Positions 31,785 through 42,498 of a stretch of DNA of 64,000 nt are shown in pieces. The notes below the pieces were generated by a model. The model was not told where the DNA came from and did no database searches. It saw nothing but the letters and a program-made list of their open reading frames with translations. Source of the stretch: Plasmodiophora brassicae (lineage: Eukaryota > Endomyxa: Phytomyxea > Phytomyxea > Plasmodiophorida); assembly GCA_036867785.1 (NCBI GenBank), contig CP145415.1, positions 1,227,308 through 1,291,307 on the forward strand, in the 5' to 3' direction. The translations under genes were made by a program, and so were the position numbers. Numbering within the stretch: position 1 is the first letter of the stretch; every line of letters begins with the position of its first letter.

Positions 31785-34700
31785 ATGGCGGAACAGGATG
31801 TCGTTATCGGCATCCTGTCGTGCGGGCCTCCTACCGACCATGACCCAGTTGCGTCGTACAGCAGCGATTATGCAGCCCTGACTGGGGCTCCCGTCACGCG
31901 CATCGATGCCGACGTCCACGCCGAGGCCATCTTGGTCGACCATCTCGTACGAGATTTGCGAAATGGTCGTGTCGTCCGATTCATGATGAGTCGATGTGTA
32001 GAGCTTATCGGACCCGTTCGAATACCTGGAATGCGTGTTCGAACAGTCTGTGCATACAGGCCATGTCCAGATGCAGGCCATGGTCATACGGTATGCGCTG
32101 CTTCTCATATCAGATCCGTACCTAGTCCCGATGGAGTCGGGTGCTGACCTGTCCCTGTCTGCTGCTTACGACTGGCTGGCGCGCGAATCGGAACCAGTGC
32201 CCCCGTCAACCGAAGCGCTAGGCGACCCATCGTCAATGCCGGCTACCCGGCAGCAATGTCGATTTCTGTCGCGTTTCCTTCCTGTCCTGATCGATGCCAT
32301 GTCTCCGGTGCATGTGCAGGCCATCGCAGCCACATTAGTACGTGCACAGCGCTCCCTGTCAGTCGTATCGCCAGATGGGCTTCGAGCCTTACGCGCCCTG
32401 CATCGTTTCTTGTTAGCCGGCAGCCCAGCCCTTCAGGCATGGGTTGCGCTGCCGTCGTACTTGAACCCATGGGTCAACGGCAATGCCTTCCAGCACGATA
32501 CCCTCCTTGGGATCTTCATGCCTTGCACGCCTGCTCTTAGGTCAGTCTTGTATGAATCCGCTCCACGTCGCCAGGTCTGATGAGCGCTTATGGAACAGTG
32601 ACGTCAGCGGGCAGAACGAACAGGAACGGTTGCTCTATGTGACGAATTTGCGTCATAAATTGCAAGGAGCGCATGCCCTCCTGGTCGACATCTGGCGTAA
32701 AATGCTGGACAACGGAGGGATAACCAGGTCGGCACTACTGGCCTGGGTTGCGCTGCTACTGCTGGGCAACTGGGGTCGGACCCGGCTGATGAGATCGCAA
32801 CGGGATCGTACCACATCGACGGACGAGTTCCTGATGTCGCTCTGCCTGTACATGATGGAATGCGTCGACATGGGTACGACGCCTGCGTTCGAGCCGGATG
32901 TGTTCCTTCGGCATTCGCGCCTCGACCTGGGTGACCAAGAGACTCGTCTGCATCTGCCAGCCGCCCAGGCTCGGCAGCAAGTCTCCGAACTTATTGTCCC
33001 CGACCAATCGGATGATGATCAGGCATTCATGCGCTTATCCATGCACAACGACCATTCCGGCATTATTTGTAAGTCGCCCGGAGATGCGTATGCTGTATGC
33101 ACCTGGTTGACATTGAAGTACCTGCTTGACAGGCGATAAATGTCGGTCCAAGTTCATCCGAGGAATTCGGTACAAGTGTGCTCACTGCAGTGATTACGAC
33201 CTTTGCGAAACGGTAATGTATATGGGTGATATCGGTCGCTCCTATTCGTCGTCAATGACGCTCGTCGTTTTTCATGCAGTGCGAACATGACATTTACTGT
33301 AGCACGTTGGGGCAGTCGACTGTTCCTGGACATCTCTTCGAATGCCCATTATCGCAGACTTGCGGTTCGACTGAATCCTTCACGGATCTGCAACTTCGTC
33401 GGCATGTTGCAGAACACCATACTCAGATTGAGCTGCCCGTTCCCTGTCCAATTTGTGCCGGTACACACAGTGGAACTCAGATGGGATCTCGACACCTGAC
33501 TTGTGCGATGTGCCTCACACAGCGAACGGTTCGTCCGCTGTTTCACGTAACCTGCACGAACACATGGAACGTGACCATGCAGACGTTCATGATGCGTCGC
33601 GTCATCTAATGATCAAGCTTCGTCATGCGGTGCCATGTGGACCCTTCAAACGGATATCGCCGCTGCCGGTGCCGCCCTTGCTGGAGTCCTTCAATGCCGA
33701 CACATCGGCATCGATGCAGTTCGACGCGGACACGTACCAGGCTACCGTCGTGCATCAAAACACACAATGCGGCAACTGTCACGTCTCGCCGATTCGCGGC
33801 GTACGCTTCGCATGCTTTAACTGTGACATGGACCTATGTGCGGTCTGTGAAGACCGCGATGAGGTTCGGCGGCAGCATACAGCCTCTCACGTTTTCGTAC
33901 AGGTTAGCACAGTACGACAAAGGGTGTGACCAATGCATTCCGTGCTGACCTAGCGTCCAGGTTCGTCGTGCGGTCGCCGTGGATTGGTGTGTCGGCAATC
34001 GACACAACCCGCCCGTCTATCCCATGGCGATCGTGGGTTCCTGTGGTCTTGGCTTTGCAACGGAATGGAGGGTTCTGACCATGCACGCCCTGCACGTCGG
34101 CTTCATACAATGCACGGCCCGCTACAGTGTAAAACCGCATGGTTCGTCGTTGACTGTGTTTAACGGCTAACGTTTGCGTATGTAGTCGCAGCAGGCACCA
34201 GCACGCACGTCCCTGTCCGTCCAACTGCTGGATACAAGATTCCTGCACGGTGCGACCCTTCTTTATGGGCAAAGTGCATCTATCCTGCTGAACCTACTGA
34301 AGACGGAGCAACTGTCGGTCCTGGACGCTGTTCCTGAGTACTGGGTCGACGACATGGCCACCGCGTTGATTTTCCTCGCGGAGCATGCTATTCATGTTGT
34401 CGAGGGACGTCTTCACACGGATTGCCTTCCCATCCTTCAGCTGTTCGTTCGTTTCATCGGTAGCCCAGACCGAGTTACCAACCCGTACTTGCGTGGCAAA
34501 CTGACGGAGGCGCTGTGTGCTCTGGCGCCAATTACAACTGCCCATGGCCAAGGAACCACTCGCATGACAACTGTCATGTCCGAAGACCCTGTCCTCGTCT
34601 CTCAAGCAGTTCCATCCGTGCTTGGCCTGTATGTCCAGATTGAGCATACTGGGACGACGTCGCAGTTCTACGACAAGTTTAACGTATCTGACAATCGGCA

Positions 34701-35902
34701 CCGCTCCGTGTTTCCGAGCAGACCGATTGATTGCCGCTTGCTGTATAGGTCCGGAACGTCGTCGAGCTTGTACTCAACTGGCTGCTGTCTAACCCAGCGC
34801 ATCGTCAGCGCCTGGACAATTTCGTGTAACGCGAACTCTGCAGAAATAATTTGTCTTTGCTGATGTTACTGTGCAGACGCTCGTGCCCCGAAGTTGCTCT
34901 GCAATTTATGCATTGTCTGGTCACTGACCTCGTCTTTGTCCTCGATGAGGCTATCGCCAAGGTTCGAAACCCTCATGTTCGAAGTGTGTGTATTCTTGAC
35001 GTATCGTGTATGATGCAGTCGGAATCGGTGTCCGCTGCTGAATCATCAGCCGAGGCCTCCGAGCAGCGATCTCTCGTTCAGTTACGACGGCACCTTAGAA
35101 TCGTGTCTGCCCTGGCGACTGAGGCGCTGCGCACACTGGTGATCATGGCTGGGCATTCGGGTATGACGACACACTGTCAGCTGACCTTCACCGATGACTC
35201 TGCTGACATAGCGACAGGCATGCTCACTGTTATGGAACGCCCTGAAATGGTGGAGCGGCTCGCCCACACGATCAACTATTATGTCGTGCGATTGCTTCCG
35301 CTGACGCAATCCTCAACCGAAGCGCACGCTCGGCTTGGATTCAACCCTGCTGCCTGGCTGAAACAATTCGCCGTGCTATATCTCAGGCTGGGACACTCGC
35401 ACCCGTTCAACCGGGTATGGACATGCGTGGGGCACATGTAGCAATCGCGATGAGATCCTAACTGTGTGTTCAGGCTGTCGTAACGGATGGGTGCTCGTTC
35501 CGGCCAGACCTGTTTCCCGATGTGCTGTCTGCTGTCAGTGCATGCACAGATGGAAGCGAGGAGGACGTCGCCAGTAGACTTGGCCCGTATTTCGAGCAGA
35601 TGACGACAATGGGACGGGACGAGGCGGCCCGCACCGACGTGCTAGGCGAGGTGCCATCCGAGTTCCTTGACCCGATCTTGAACACGCTCATGACGGACCC
35701 GGTGATCCTGCCGGCGTCAGGCATCACCATGGACCGCGCCGTTATCTGTCGTCACCTGCTGTCAACACAGACGGACCCATTCTGTAGGGAACCTCTGACG
35801 CCCGATATGCTGCGATCCGATACCGCCCTGCTCGAACGTATCACCGCCTGGCGCGAGCAACAGCTTCAACGAGAAACACAACGTCCTCCGGCACCTCGAT
35901 GA
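31785..35902 (+). CDS. UBE4/Ufd2-type E4 ubiquitin ligase with inserted ZZ and KCMF1-like zinc modules
   Basis: Eleven exons: 31785-31946, 32002-32540, 32599-33068, 33133-33212, 33280-33460, 33523-33902, 33961-34128, 34186-34683, 34749-34825, 34877-35414 and 35474-35902; all in frame, 1,173 aa. The UBE4 core is clear: HDTLLGIFMPC, VPEYWVDDMATALIFLAEHA, NPYLRGKLTEALCALAP and EHTGTTSQFYDKFN. A C-terminal U-box ends it (VPSEFLDPILNTLMTDPVIL, ICRHLLSTQTDPF). Between the N-terminal UBE4 part and the core, exons 3-6 encode a ZZ finger (IICDKCRSKFIRGIRYKCAH then CSDYDLCETC). A Di19/KCMF1-like zinc segment follows (FECPLSQ...HVAEHH...PCPICA), then a second ZZ (NTQCGNCHVSPIRGVRFACF then NCDMDLCAVC). 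Intron 32541-32598 has an alternative 34-nt form. Confidence 0.88.
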
Positions 35903-36049
35903 TGAATTCCCGTCTACAGCATACATACCTACCTATATCGCATCCTGACACATGAAGGCATGCATGACTTAATTGACGGATATTCATTTGGGAATGGGAT
36001 GACGTCGAAGAACATTTTCGGGCGTGGTCGACGAACGGCGGCACCCGTA

Positions 36050-36994
36050 TCATTTCCAGCCGCGAGCCAGCTGCGCACCACATGCCAGCCCAACGGCAGG
36101 GACGGCTATCGGCGACCGAGGCATCATCTCGCGCCACGATGAGGACAGCTTGTTACCGGACGCGTCCCGTCTGACATCCTCAATGGCTTTGGCGACGGGT
36201 TCGCTGTCGGCAAACTCGCGAATTAGGCGCGCCTCCTCGGCGGTCGTCTCCCGGTTTTCAATTGTGTTGTTGACGACGGAGCACAGGAGACGTATGCCAC
36301 GCTGCGACTCCTCCAGCATCAGCAGCTGACGGTCGTGCTTGGAGGCAAGCTCCTCGATACGTGACTCCATGCCATCGATCTTGCCGGCCACGAGATCCAC
36401 AACGCCTTTCACGCGGTTGACTCCTTCTCCGAGGACGTCGACCTTGACATCCAACTGTGATAGGTCGGACGCCATCGACGCCTGGGCCGCCGCCATTTTG
36501 TCCTGTTTACCGGACAGGTCGGCCACTCTTGACAGGAACTGATTACGAACCTATGCACAGCGTCAATTAGCAGTACGTTCTGAGTTCGCGTGCATGTGCA
36601 CCTTGTCAATGGAATCCTGCAGATGGTCGAGTCCTTTGCTGAGCTCCTGGACGCTCTTCTTCCAGGCGCGACGAGTGACCCAGAGCAGGCCGCTCAATGA
36701 CACGCCCGACAGCTTCATGACGCAGTACCCGACGCCGGCAACGCAGACGACGGTGACCGTCGTCGATACCGTCGCCGATGACGACGCAGGTGCAGGAGAT
36801 GTCACGACGGTAACGCCGGTCGGGCTGGGCGATGGATGGCGGAGGGCGGCCAGGGCCTGGGCCAATTGCGATGAAGCATCAGACTCAGACGATAGCAGCT
36901 TGGGGGCGTAGGCGGCGCCCGCCCCGCCTGCCAGGCCGGCCAGCAAGGTCGGAATGGTACGGCCGCCGGCCTGCACGACGAACGGCGCGGCCAT
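36050..36994 (-). CDS. DUF1664-like coiled-coil membrane protein
   Basis: Two exons, 36994-36602 and 36550-36050, with a 51-nt intron; 297 aa. The N-terminus is glycine/alanine-rich and hydrophobic (TIPTLLAGLAGGAGAAYAPK). A membrane-like span follows (VTVVCVAGVGYCVMKLSGVS then LSGLLWVTRRAWKKSV), which resembles the plant DUF1664 core (GYxYMWWKGLSFSDLMYVT-type). After it comes a long heptad-like coiled coil (LDVKVDVLGEGVNRVKGVVD and onwards). The function of the family is unknown to me; an organelle membrane location is plausible. It is convergent with the E4 ligase gene, 147 bp between stops, and is the last protein gene before the rDNA. Confidence 0.65.
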
Positions 36995-37545
36995 GGCGTG
37001 CCCTAGGGCTAATCGGACAGCTTGTGACGGCGGCGGTTCGAACTAGCGGATGACAATGGACAACAATGCCCTGTTCGTGTACCGGTCGTCAGTCCCGACT
37101 GAGCAGGGAGCGCAGCACACCCAAACACACCAACCACTGACGCACTGCGCAGCCACCCCGTCAGTCGCCAACTCGCGGTCCGTCCCGCTCTCGACTCGGC
37201 TCCCCTCACCGGGATGACCAGAAATGCGGGCCCTCTTTCTGCGAGCCGTGGTCGCCACTCAATATTCACCACCGACCCGGCTGCGATCACACCAGACGGC
37301 AGCGTATGATACGACGGCGAGTGGTTGGCGCGGTAATAATTAATGCGTTATGCCGACCACTCGTCCGTTTAAACAGTCGATCCCTGAGGTACGCCGCGAG
37401 CGTCCCTATTCGAAGAACGACCGATGTATCATCATGCCAATACACGCAATCAGCTGTCATCCCGTTCTGTGATATTCCTGGCCACGCTCCTCATAGCCAT
37501 CAGTGAAGCGCGGCGAAAAGAGCGAAATAAGAACCTGATCCCTTG
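36995..37545. other. Unique spacer at the edge of the rDNA array
   Basis: About 550 bases between the last protein gene and the first rDNA-type repeat. No gene seen. GC content falls toward the right, with a short AT-rich tract near 37335. Confidence 0.4.
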
Positions 37546-37601
37546 GTGATACGGAACTGCGACAGCCTCAATATTGAGGCGCTGTCGCAGTTCCGTATCA
37601 C
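37546..37601. repeat. Hairpin at the rDNA boundary (21-bp perfect arms)
   Basis: Arms 37546-37566 and 37581-37601 are exact reverse complements (GTGATACGGAACTGCGACAG...). The 14-base centre itself folds (CTCAAT/ATTGAG), giving a stem of about 27 bp with a 2-base bulge. The right arm (GTCGCAGTTCCGTATCACGG) resembles the 33-bp spacer repeat that begins about 80 bp downstream, so the hairpin may be an inverted pair of decayed repeat units. Confidence 0.85.
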
Positions 37602-37677
37602 GGCGAGTTGAGCGCTGGCGCGGCTGGGCATCATGGTTCGTTTAGGCGCCTTCGCAAATGCCTTTGACAGTTCATAA

Positions 37678-38442
37678 GACGCCGCCGCGGTTCCGTTTCG
37701 TGATGAGTAGCGCACAGCCGCGGTTCCATTGCGTGGCCTGGTAGACGACGTCACGGTTCCGTTGCATGGGTCGTTAGGCACCGCTGCGCTTCCCATTTCA
37801 TTAGGCGCGCAGTCGCGGCTCAGTACACAGTTCGTTAGGCGCTATGGCTGTTCCATTTTATGGTCTGGTAGGAGCCATCGAGGTCCCATTTCGTGGTCTG
37901 GTAGGCACCGCCGCGGTTCCGTTTCAGTGTCAGGTAGACGCCGTCGCGGTTCCGTTTCCTGGTCCGGTAGACGCCGTCGAGGTTCCGTTTAGTGGTTTGG
38001 CAGGCACCGTCGCGGTTCCGTTTCAGTGTCAGGTAGACGCCGTCGTGGTTCCGTTCCGTGGTTTGGTAGGCACCGTCACGGTTCCGTTTCAGTGTCAGGT
38101 AGACGCCGTCGCGGTTCCGTTTTATGGTCTAGAAGACGCCGTCGCGGTTCCGTTTCTGTGTCAGGTAGACGCCGTCGCGGTTCCGTTTCGTGGTTCGGTA
38201 GACGTCGACGCGGTTCCGTCGCGACCGTTTGACGCCGTCGCGGTTCCGTTTCAGTGTCAGGTAGACGCCGTCGCGGTTCCGTTTCGTGGTCCGGTAGACG
38301 CCGTCGCGGTTCCGTCGCGACCGTTTGACGCCGTCGCGGTTCCGTCAGCAAAGGAATCGCCGGTGCGTTGGACGGAACCGCGACGGCTTCTTGCCGGTTC
38401 CATCGCAGGAGGACGCCGTTGCGGTTCCGTCTGGAAGAAGTT
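37678..38442. repeat. 33-bp tandem repeats, rDNA spacer type (outermost block)
   Basis: Units of about 33 bp built on GCCGTCGCGGTTCCGTTTC followed by a variable linker (AGTGTCAGGTAGAC and relatives). The first 200 bp are degenerate; from about 37870 the units become regular. Because 33 is a multiple of three, several frames on both strands stay open (for example repeated VAVPFQCQVDA), which produces false long ORFs. I see no reason to call these proteins. Confidence 0.9.
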
Positions 38443-38567
38443 TGCCGGGTTTTGGCCCCCGGCTCCCAGGTTACGTACAGGGGGGGGGGGTCCATCCCGC
38501 TTTTCGCCTTCTTTTCCCCATTTGGAGTATTTCGTGCGAAATTCCAAATATAGTGGGGGCTCCCGGT
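38430..38567. repeat. Spacer module A, copy 1 (about 130 bp)
   Basis: A unique-looking block containing GTTTGCCGGGTTTTGGCCCC, a poly-G run (10 G), a pyrimidine tract and CCAAATATAGTGGGGGCTCC. It recurs at 39882-40018 and 52985-53123, each time directly after a 33-bp repeat block. The version here is more diverged than the other two, which are nearly identical. Confidence 0.85.
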
Positions 38568-38570
38568 AGA

Positions 38571-38730
38571 CGCCGTCGCGGTTCCGTTCTGTTTGGTAGA
38601 CGCCGCGGCGGTTCCGTTCTGTTGGGTAGACGCCGCCGCGGTTCCGTTTCATGGTCTGGAGACGCCGTCGCGGTTCCGTTTCATGGTCTGGAGACGCCGT
38701 CGCGGTTCCGTTTCATGGTCTGGAGTGTGC
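38571..38730. repeat. Short second block of 33-bp-type repeats
   Basis: About five units of the GACGCCGTCGCGGTTCCGTT family with shortened linkers (TCTGTTTGGTA, TCATGGTCTGGA). Unit length drops to 27-31 bp here, so phase is lost compared with the first block. Confidence 0.8.
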
Positions 38731-38734
38731 CGGC

Positions 38735-39402
38735 TCCAAGCTATAAGACAAGAATAGCTGTGATCCGGCTAGGCCGCCCTAAGAATGACGGACATGCACG
38801 GAGTGCGCACGGAGTCCGCACGGCGTCCGTGGGAGCTGCAGGTCGGGGACACAGACGATTATACTACACGGCTGATATACCATCACCGTTGGGACGTCAC
38901 AGAGATCTCTTGAACATCCTTTCGGGGAAGGTTTCAAAGAAGGACGCGATGGTGGCCACCGCGCAGGAGATGCTGCTGGAAGATGACGTCGATGATCGAC
39001 AACAAGGACAGAGCGTGCAAGGCTCAACGATCGTCCTGCAGATGAACAAGGCGCCGACCTTGAAGAGCATGGACCGCAAGGCCGTCACGACGTTCATGGC
39101 CGAGCTGAAGACGTATCGGAATCACTTCCGGGACGATCCGAATGCCAAGGGCCAGATCCCACGGTCAGTGAGGAGTATGATCGACCCCGGTCTGCTCAGG
39201 GCGATCTGCAAGTGGGAACTCGGCACGGACCGTGGGATCTGGCCCTTGGCATTCGGATCGTCCCGGAAGTGATTCCGATACGTCTTCAGCTCGGCCATGA
39301 ACGTCGTGACGGCCTTGCGGTCCATGCTCTTCAAGGTCGGCGCCTTGTTCATCTGCAGGACGATCGTTGAGCCTTGCACGCTCTGTCCTTGTTGTCGATC
39401 AT
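38735..39402. mobile_element. Insertion in rDNA spacer: gag-like fragment folded into an inverted duplication
   Basis: This stretch is absent from the corresponding spacer of the second unit. Nucleotides 38949-39230 (+) encode a peptide with APTLKSMDRKAVTTFMAELK, KGQIPRSVRSMIDPGLLRAI and CKWELG, which has the look of an LTR-retrotransposon gag region (family recognition from memory, weak). Its middle part is then copied in reverse: arms 38992-39166 and 39228-39402, 175 nt each, reading as perfect complements, spacer 61 nt. No other retrotransposon part or LTR is visible. Confidence 0.6.
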
Positions 39403-39881
39403 TCGCGGTTCCGTTTCGTGGTTCGGTGGACGCCGTCGCGGTTCCGTCCGTAGTTCGGTAGGCGCCGTCGCGGTTCCGTTTCGTGGTTCGGTGGACGCCG
39501 TCGCGGTTCCGTCCGTAGTTCGGTAGGCGCCGTCGCGGTTCCGTCCGTAGTTCGGTAGGCGCCGTCGCGGTTCCGTTTCGTGGTTCGGTGGACGCCGTCG
39601 CGGTTCCGTCCGTAGTTCGGTAGGCGCCGTCGCGGTTCCGTCTGTAGTTCGGTAGGCGCCGTCGCGGTTCCGTCCGTAGTTCGGTAGGCGCCGTCGCGGT
39701 TCCGTTTCGTGTTCCAGTACACACCGTCGCGGTTCCGTTTCGTGGTTCGGAAGGCGCCGTCGCGGTTCCGTCGCGACCGTTTGACGCCGTCGCGGTTCCG
39801 TCAGGAAAGGAATCGGCGGTGCGTTGGACGGAACCGCGACGGCGCTCCTTGGCGGTTCCGTCGCAGGGGACGCCGTCGCGG
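39403..39881. repeat. Third block of 32/33-bp spacer repeats
   Basis: Alternating 32- and 33-bp units (GCCGTCGCGGTTCCGTCCGT + AGTTCGGTAGGC, and the TTTCGTGGTTCGGTGGAC form). The right end, from about 39700, contains an inverted unit (GGACGGAACCGCGACGGCGC). It is almost identical to the right end of the array at 52800-52985. Confidence 0.9.
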
Positions 39882-40018
39882 TTCCGTCTGGAAAAAGTTT
39901 GCCGGGTTTTGGCCCCCGGCTCCCAGGTATGGTACAGGGGGGTCCATCCCGTTTTTCCCCTTCTTTTCCCCATTTCGCCTATTTTGGGTGAAAATTCCAA
40001 ATATAGTGGGGGCTCCCG
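39882..40018. repeat. Spacer module A, copy 2
   Basis: Same module as at 38430-38567, and nearly identical to copy 3 at 52985-53123. It marks the left edge of the conserved single-copy part of the intergenic spacer. Confidence 0.85.
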
Positions 40019-40197
40019 TGCCAAAATGGTTGTAGCCGGTGGTCGAACTCGCGTCGTGAGACGGTTGAACGGGTCCGGGCACCAACTAGGCCATCGTGGC
40101 AGGGAACGATATGGAGGGTGTCGGTGGCTGGCTGTATGCGTGGGGGCGGTGGCCGGGTCGGTTGGCGACATGGCCTGGCGCGTACGTCGTGCTGGTC

Positions 40198-40233
<36 letters not shown>

Positions 40234-42485
40234 CTGGTCGGGGTCGTGGCAGGCGTTGCAGACGTGGCGTTGCGGTGGTCGACGCGTGCTGCTGGTGGTG
40301 TGGGGCGACCTGCGACACTGCTGTGGCTGGCCGGTGGGCGGCTGTGCACGCGTGGGTCGGTTTGGTTGGTGTCCCTGGCGGCGGTGTGCCACGTTGGAGT
40401 CGTCTGGGGCCGGTGGCGGTGGAGATCGGGTCGAGTGGGTGCGTCCGGGCGTGAATGGCGGCGTTTGGGTCGACGCCTGGTCGTTAGGATGCCGAGTTGT
40501 GCACCGGGACACATGGGGTGTTGCGTCGCATGGCCTGCCGAGTCGGCATGGCGAATTTCAGTTCGATCGGTTCGGATGCGGATCTGTGCCCGGGGAGGAA
40601 ACCGGTTGATTGTCGTACAGGGCACCTGTATCCATTTCGGTAGCGCGATTTGTATGGGGACGCACCGTGCCGGTTCCGTGAAACGGACGCGGGACGGTCG
40701 CGCGGGCTGCCTGGCAGATACGAGGCAGGCGGTCATATCTGTGTGTGCGGCATGGCAGGGCGCACTGGTTGGTGTGGTTTTCATCGCGGTGCATGTCGTG
40801 GGTGGATCGTGACCATGATTGGAATGGCGGCGAAAACGGGCGGAAACCGTTGCGGTTCCGTCGGCGGACACCAAGGTGCGCCATTCAGGTGAATGTCACG
40901 TGCAGGCGTTTGGTCGTCAGCGGCGGGCAGTGGCACCAACAGGTCGGGCGGTGAGTTGCCGAGCAGCGGGTACGCGTTGCCTGGCATGACGGTGCAGAGC
41001 AGCGGCGTGGCAGGTCAATTCATCTAAGTTTTCCGACCTGGTCCGGGGGCGCACCTAGGCACATTGGCGGCGGTGGACGCCGGGCGTTTGCTGGGAATCG
41101 AGCGCGACCAACGGTGTTATGTGCCGGCGGCAACGCCGGACGTGTCTGCGTTGCTGGCCGGGTCTGATCTGCCAGGGTCGACCCGCAGGCGGGGACGACG
41201 TGGGCGCCGTTGGTCGGCGACGGGCGCCGCGTCCAGCACCGATTCTAGCAGAGGGTGCCGTTCGGCGCCGGCCGCCTCCAGGACGACCTGCAGGGTCGGC
41301 GTACGGGCGTGTCGACCCATGCTGCTTGTATTGAACGGTTCTGGTTGTGGCGATACGTCGGCCGGGATGGCGGCGGGTCGTGCGGCAGGCAGGCGTTCGC
41401 ATGTCGACGGGCGGCAACGGGCGCTGGGCGCCGCTGCCCTGCTGCAGGGGTTGCAGGGCAGGCGGGCGCCGCTTTACATGCAGACGGCGAGGTCGGCGAC
41501 GTGCTTGGTCGGCCCGCCATCGCAGGCATGGTGCATGGTGGAGGGCGCGCGGCGCCGTTCGATTGCAGCGCCCGGCGCCGACGACTCGTACGTGTCCAGG
41601 AGGTGTGTGCAGGGCGTTCGCCCAGACGTGTCGGGCGCGTCAGCAGGCGTCCAGCAGGACGTGTTGCGGTCGTAGTCGGTCCTGGCGTCCGTGCCGGTGG
41701 GCGGCGGCGACGTCGGCGCGGGCACAGGCAGGTCAGGCGGGCGCGTCAGGCCACCGACGACCTGCGGCGTGCGATGCCGAACACAACGGCATGTCGGGCG
41801 GCCGTGTACGACGTTGCAGTGGGCGGCATTGACGACCGGCAGCGTCGCCGGTCGTCGGTCGCGCCGACGACGCCCACCACGGAGTCGGCGCCGCGTGGCC
41901 GCGCCTGGGACGCCGTGGTGGTTCCGTCGCCGGCACGCCCCAGCTTACATGGGCGTCCGGGTCTGCATTCGTCGTCGCCCGCCTACATCAGCGTACGCGG
42001 CGCGTCCTGCCCTACCTGGATCTGTCATTGGTAGGTCGCGTGCCATGTCCGCCGACGCACATCGGCACGCGGACCGGTGCCGATGCGACGGGGCCGCCGG
42101 ATGGATCGCCCCATTCGGCGCCGTTGCCATGCCGCGACGACACGTGCAGTGCACGGTGGCGATGGGGGACCGCCTCAGGCACCATCACATGCGGTTGCCA
42201 TCCCTGGGCGGGCATCGCGGTCGTCGCCAAGGCCGGCAAGGTGCGCAATCGGGGGTCCGCGCCCACCTGGACGGCGTTGGCGTGCGATCTAGCGATGCAA
42301 CGCCCATGTGACGTACATGGTCGGATAGAGCGTGACGGGCGGCACCCGGTGCACGACATTGCCGGCCGATCCGCCAGAGGCGACATTCATGACGATCGCG
42401 CGAAGAGTGCGATTGTCCGGTAATGGCAGTTTCTGGACCGGGCCGATTGGTGCGTACTCCGGCACGGGCCTGGACCCCCTTTTCT
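40019..42485. other. rDNA intergenic spacer, conserved GC-rich part (unit 1)
   Basis: Very GC-rich sequence, nearly identical to 53124-55590. It contains a GT dinucleotide run at about 40199-40231. Long ORFs occur on both strands, but they differ between the two spacer copies by frame-shifting indels, so I treat them as chance products of GC-rich DNA. Confidence 0.75.
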
Positions 42486-42498
42486 TATATATGTAGGG
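42486..42498 (+). promoter_or_regulatory. Candidate RNA polymerase I start site, unit 1
   Basis: TATATATGTAGGG after a CCCCCTTTTCT tract. It stands out as an AT-rich island in GC-rich spacer, is kept in the second unit (55591-55603), and lies 1.5 kb before the 18S. It resembles plant Pol I start sites of the TATATA(A/G)GGG type. Function is inference. Confidence 0.4.

Noticed and set aside
32541..32574. A 34-nt intron in the E4 ligase gene
   Set aside because: A 58-nt alternative (32541-32598) uses the same donor, keeps the frame and fits the normal size range; transcripts would decide.
37729..39272. Repetitive ORFs of 241 and 315 aa at the first repeat block
   Set aside because: Same repeat artefact; the C-terminal part of the 315-aa ORF is the gag-like insertion and its own reverse arm, not one protein.
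40199..40231. GT repeat as a possible internal telomere-like tract
   Set aside because: It is a plain GT dinucleotide run, present in both spacers at the same place; no TTTTAGGG units.
42300..42480. Possible 5S rRNA gene in the spacer
   Set aside because: I compared it with the conserved 5S internal promoter blocks and found no match in either spacer copy.
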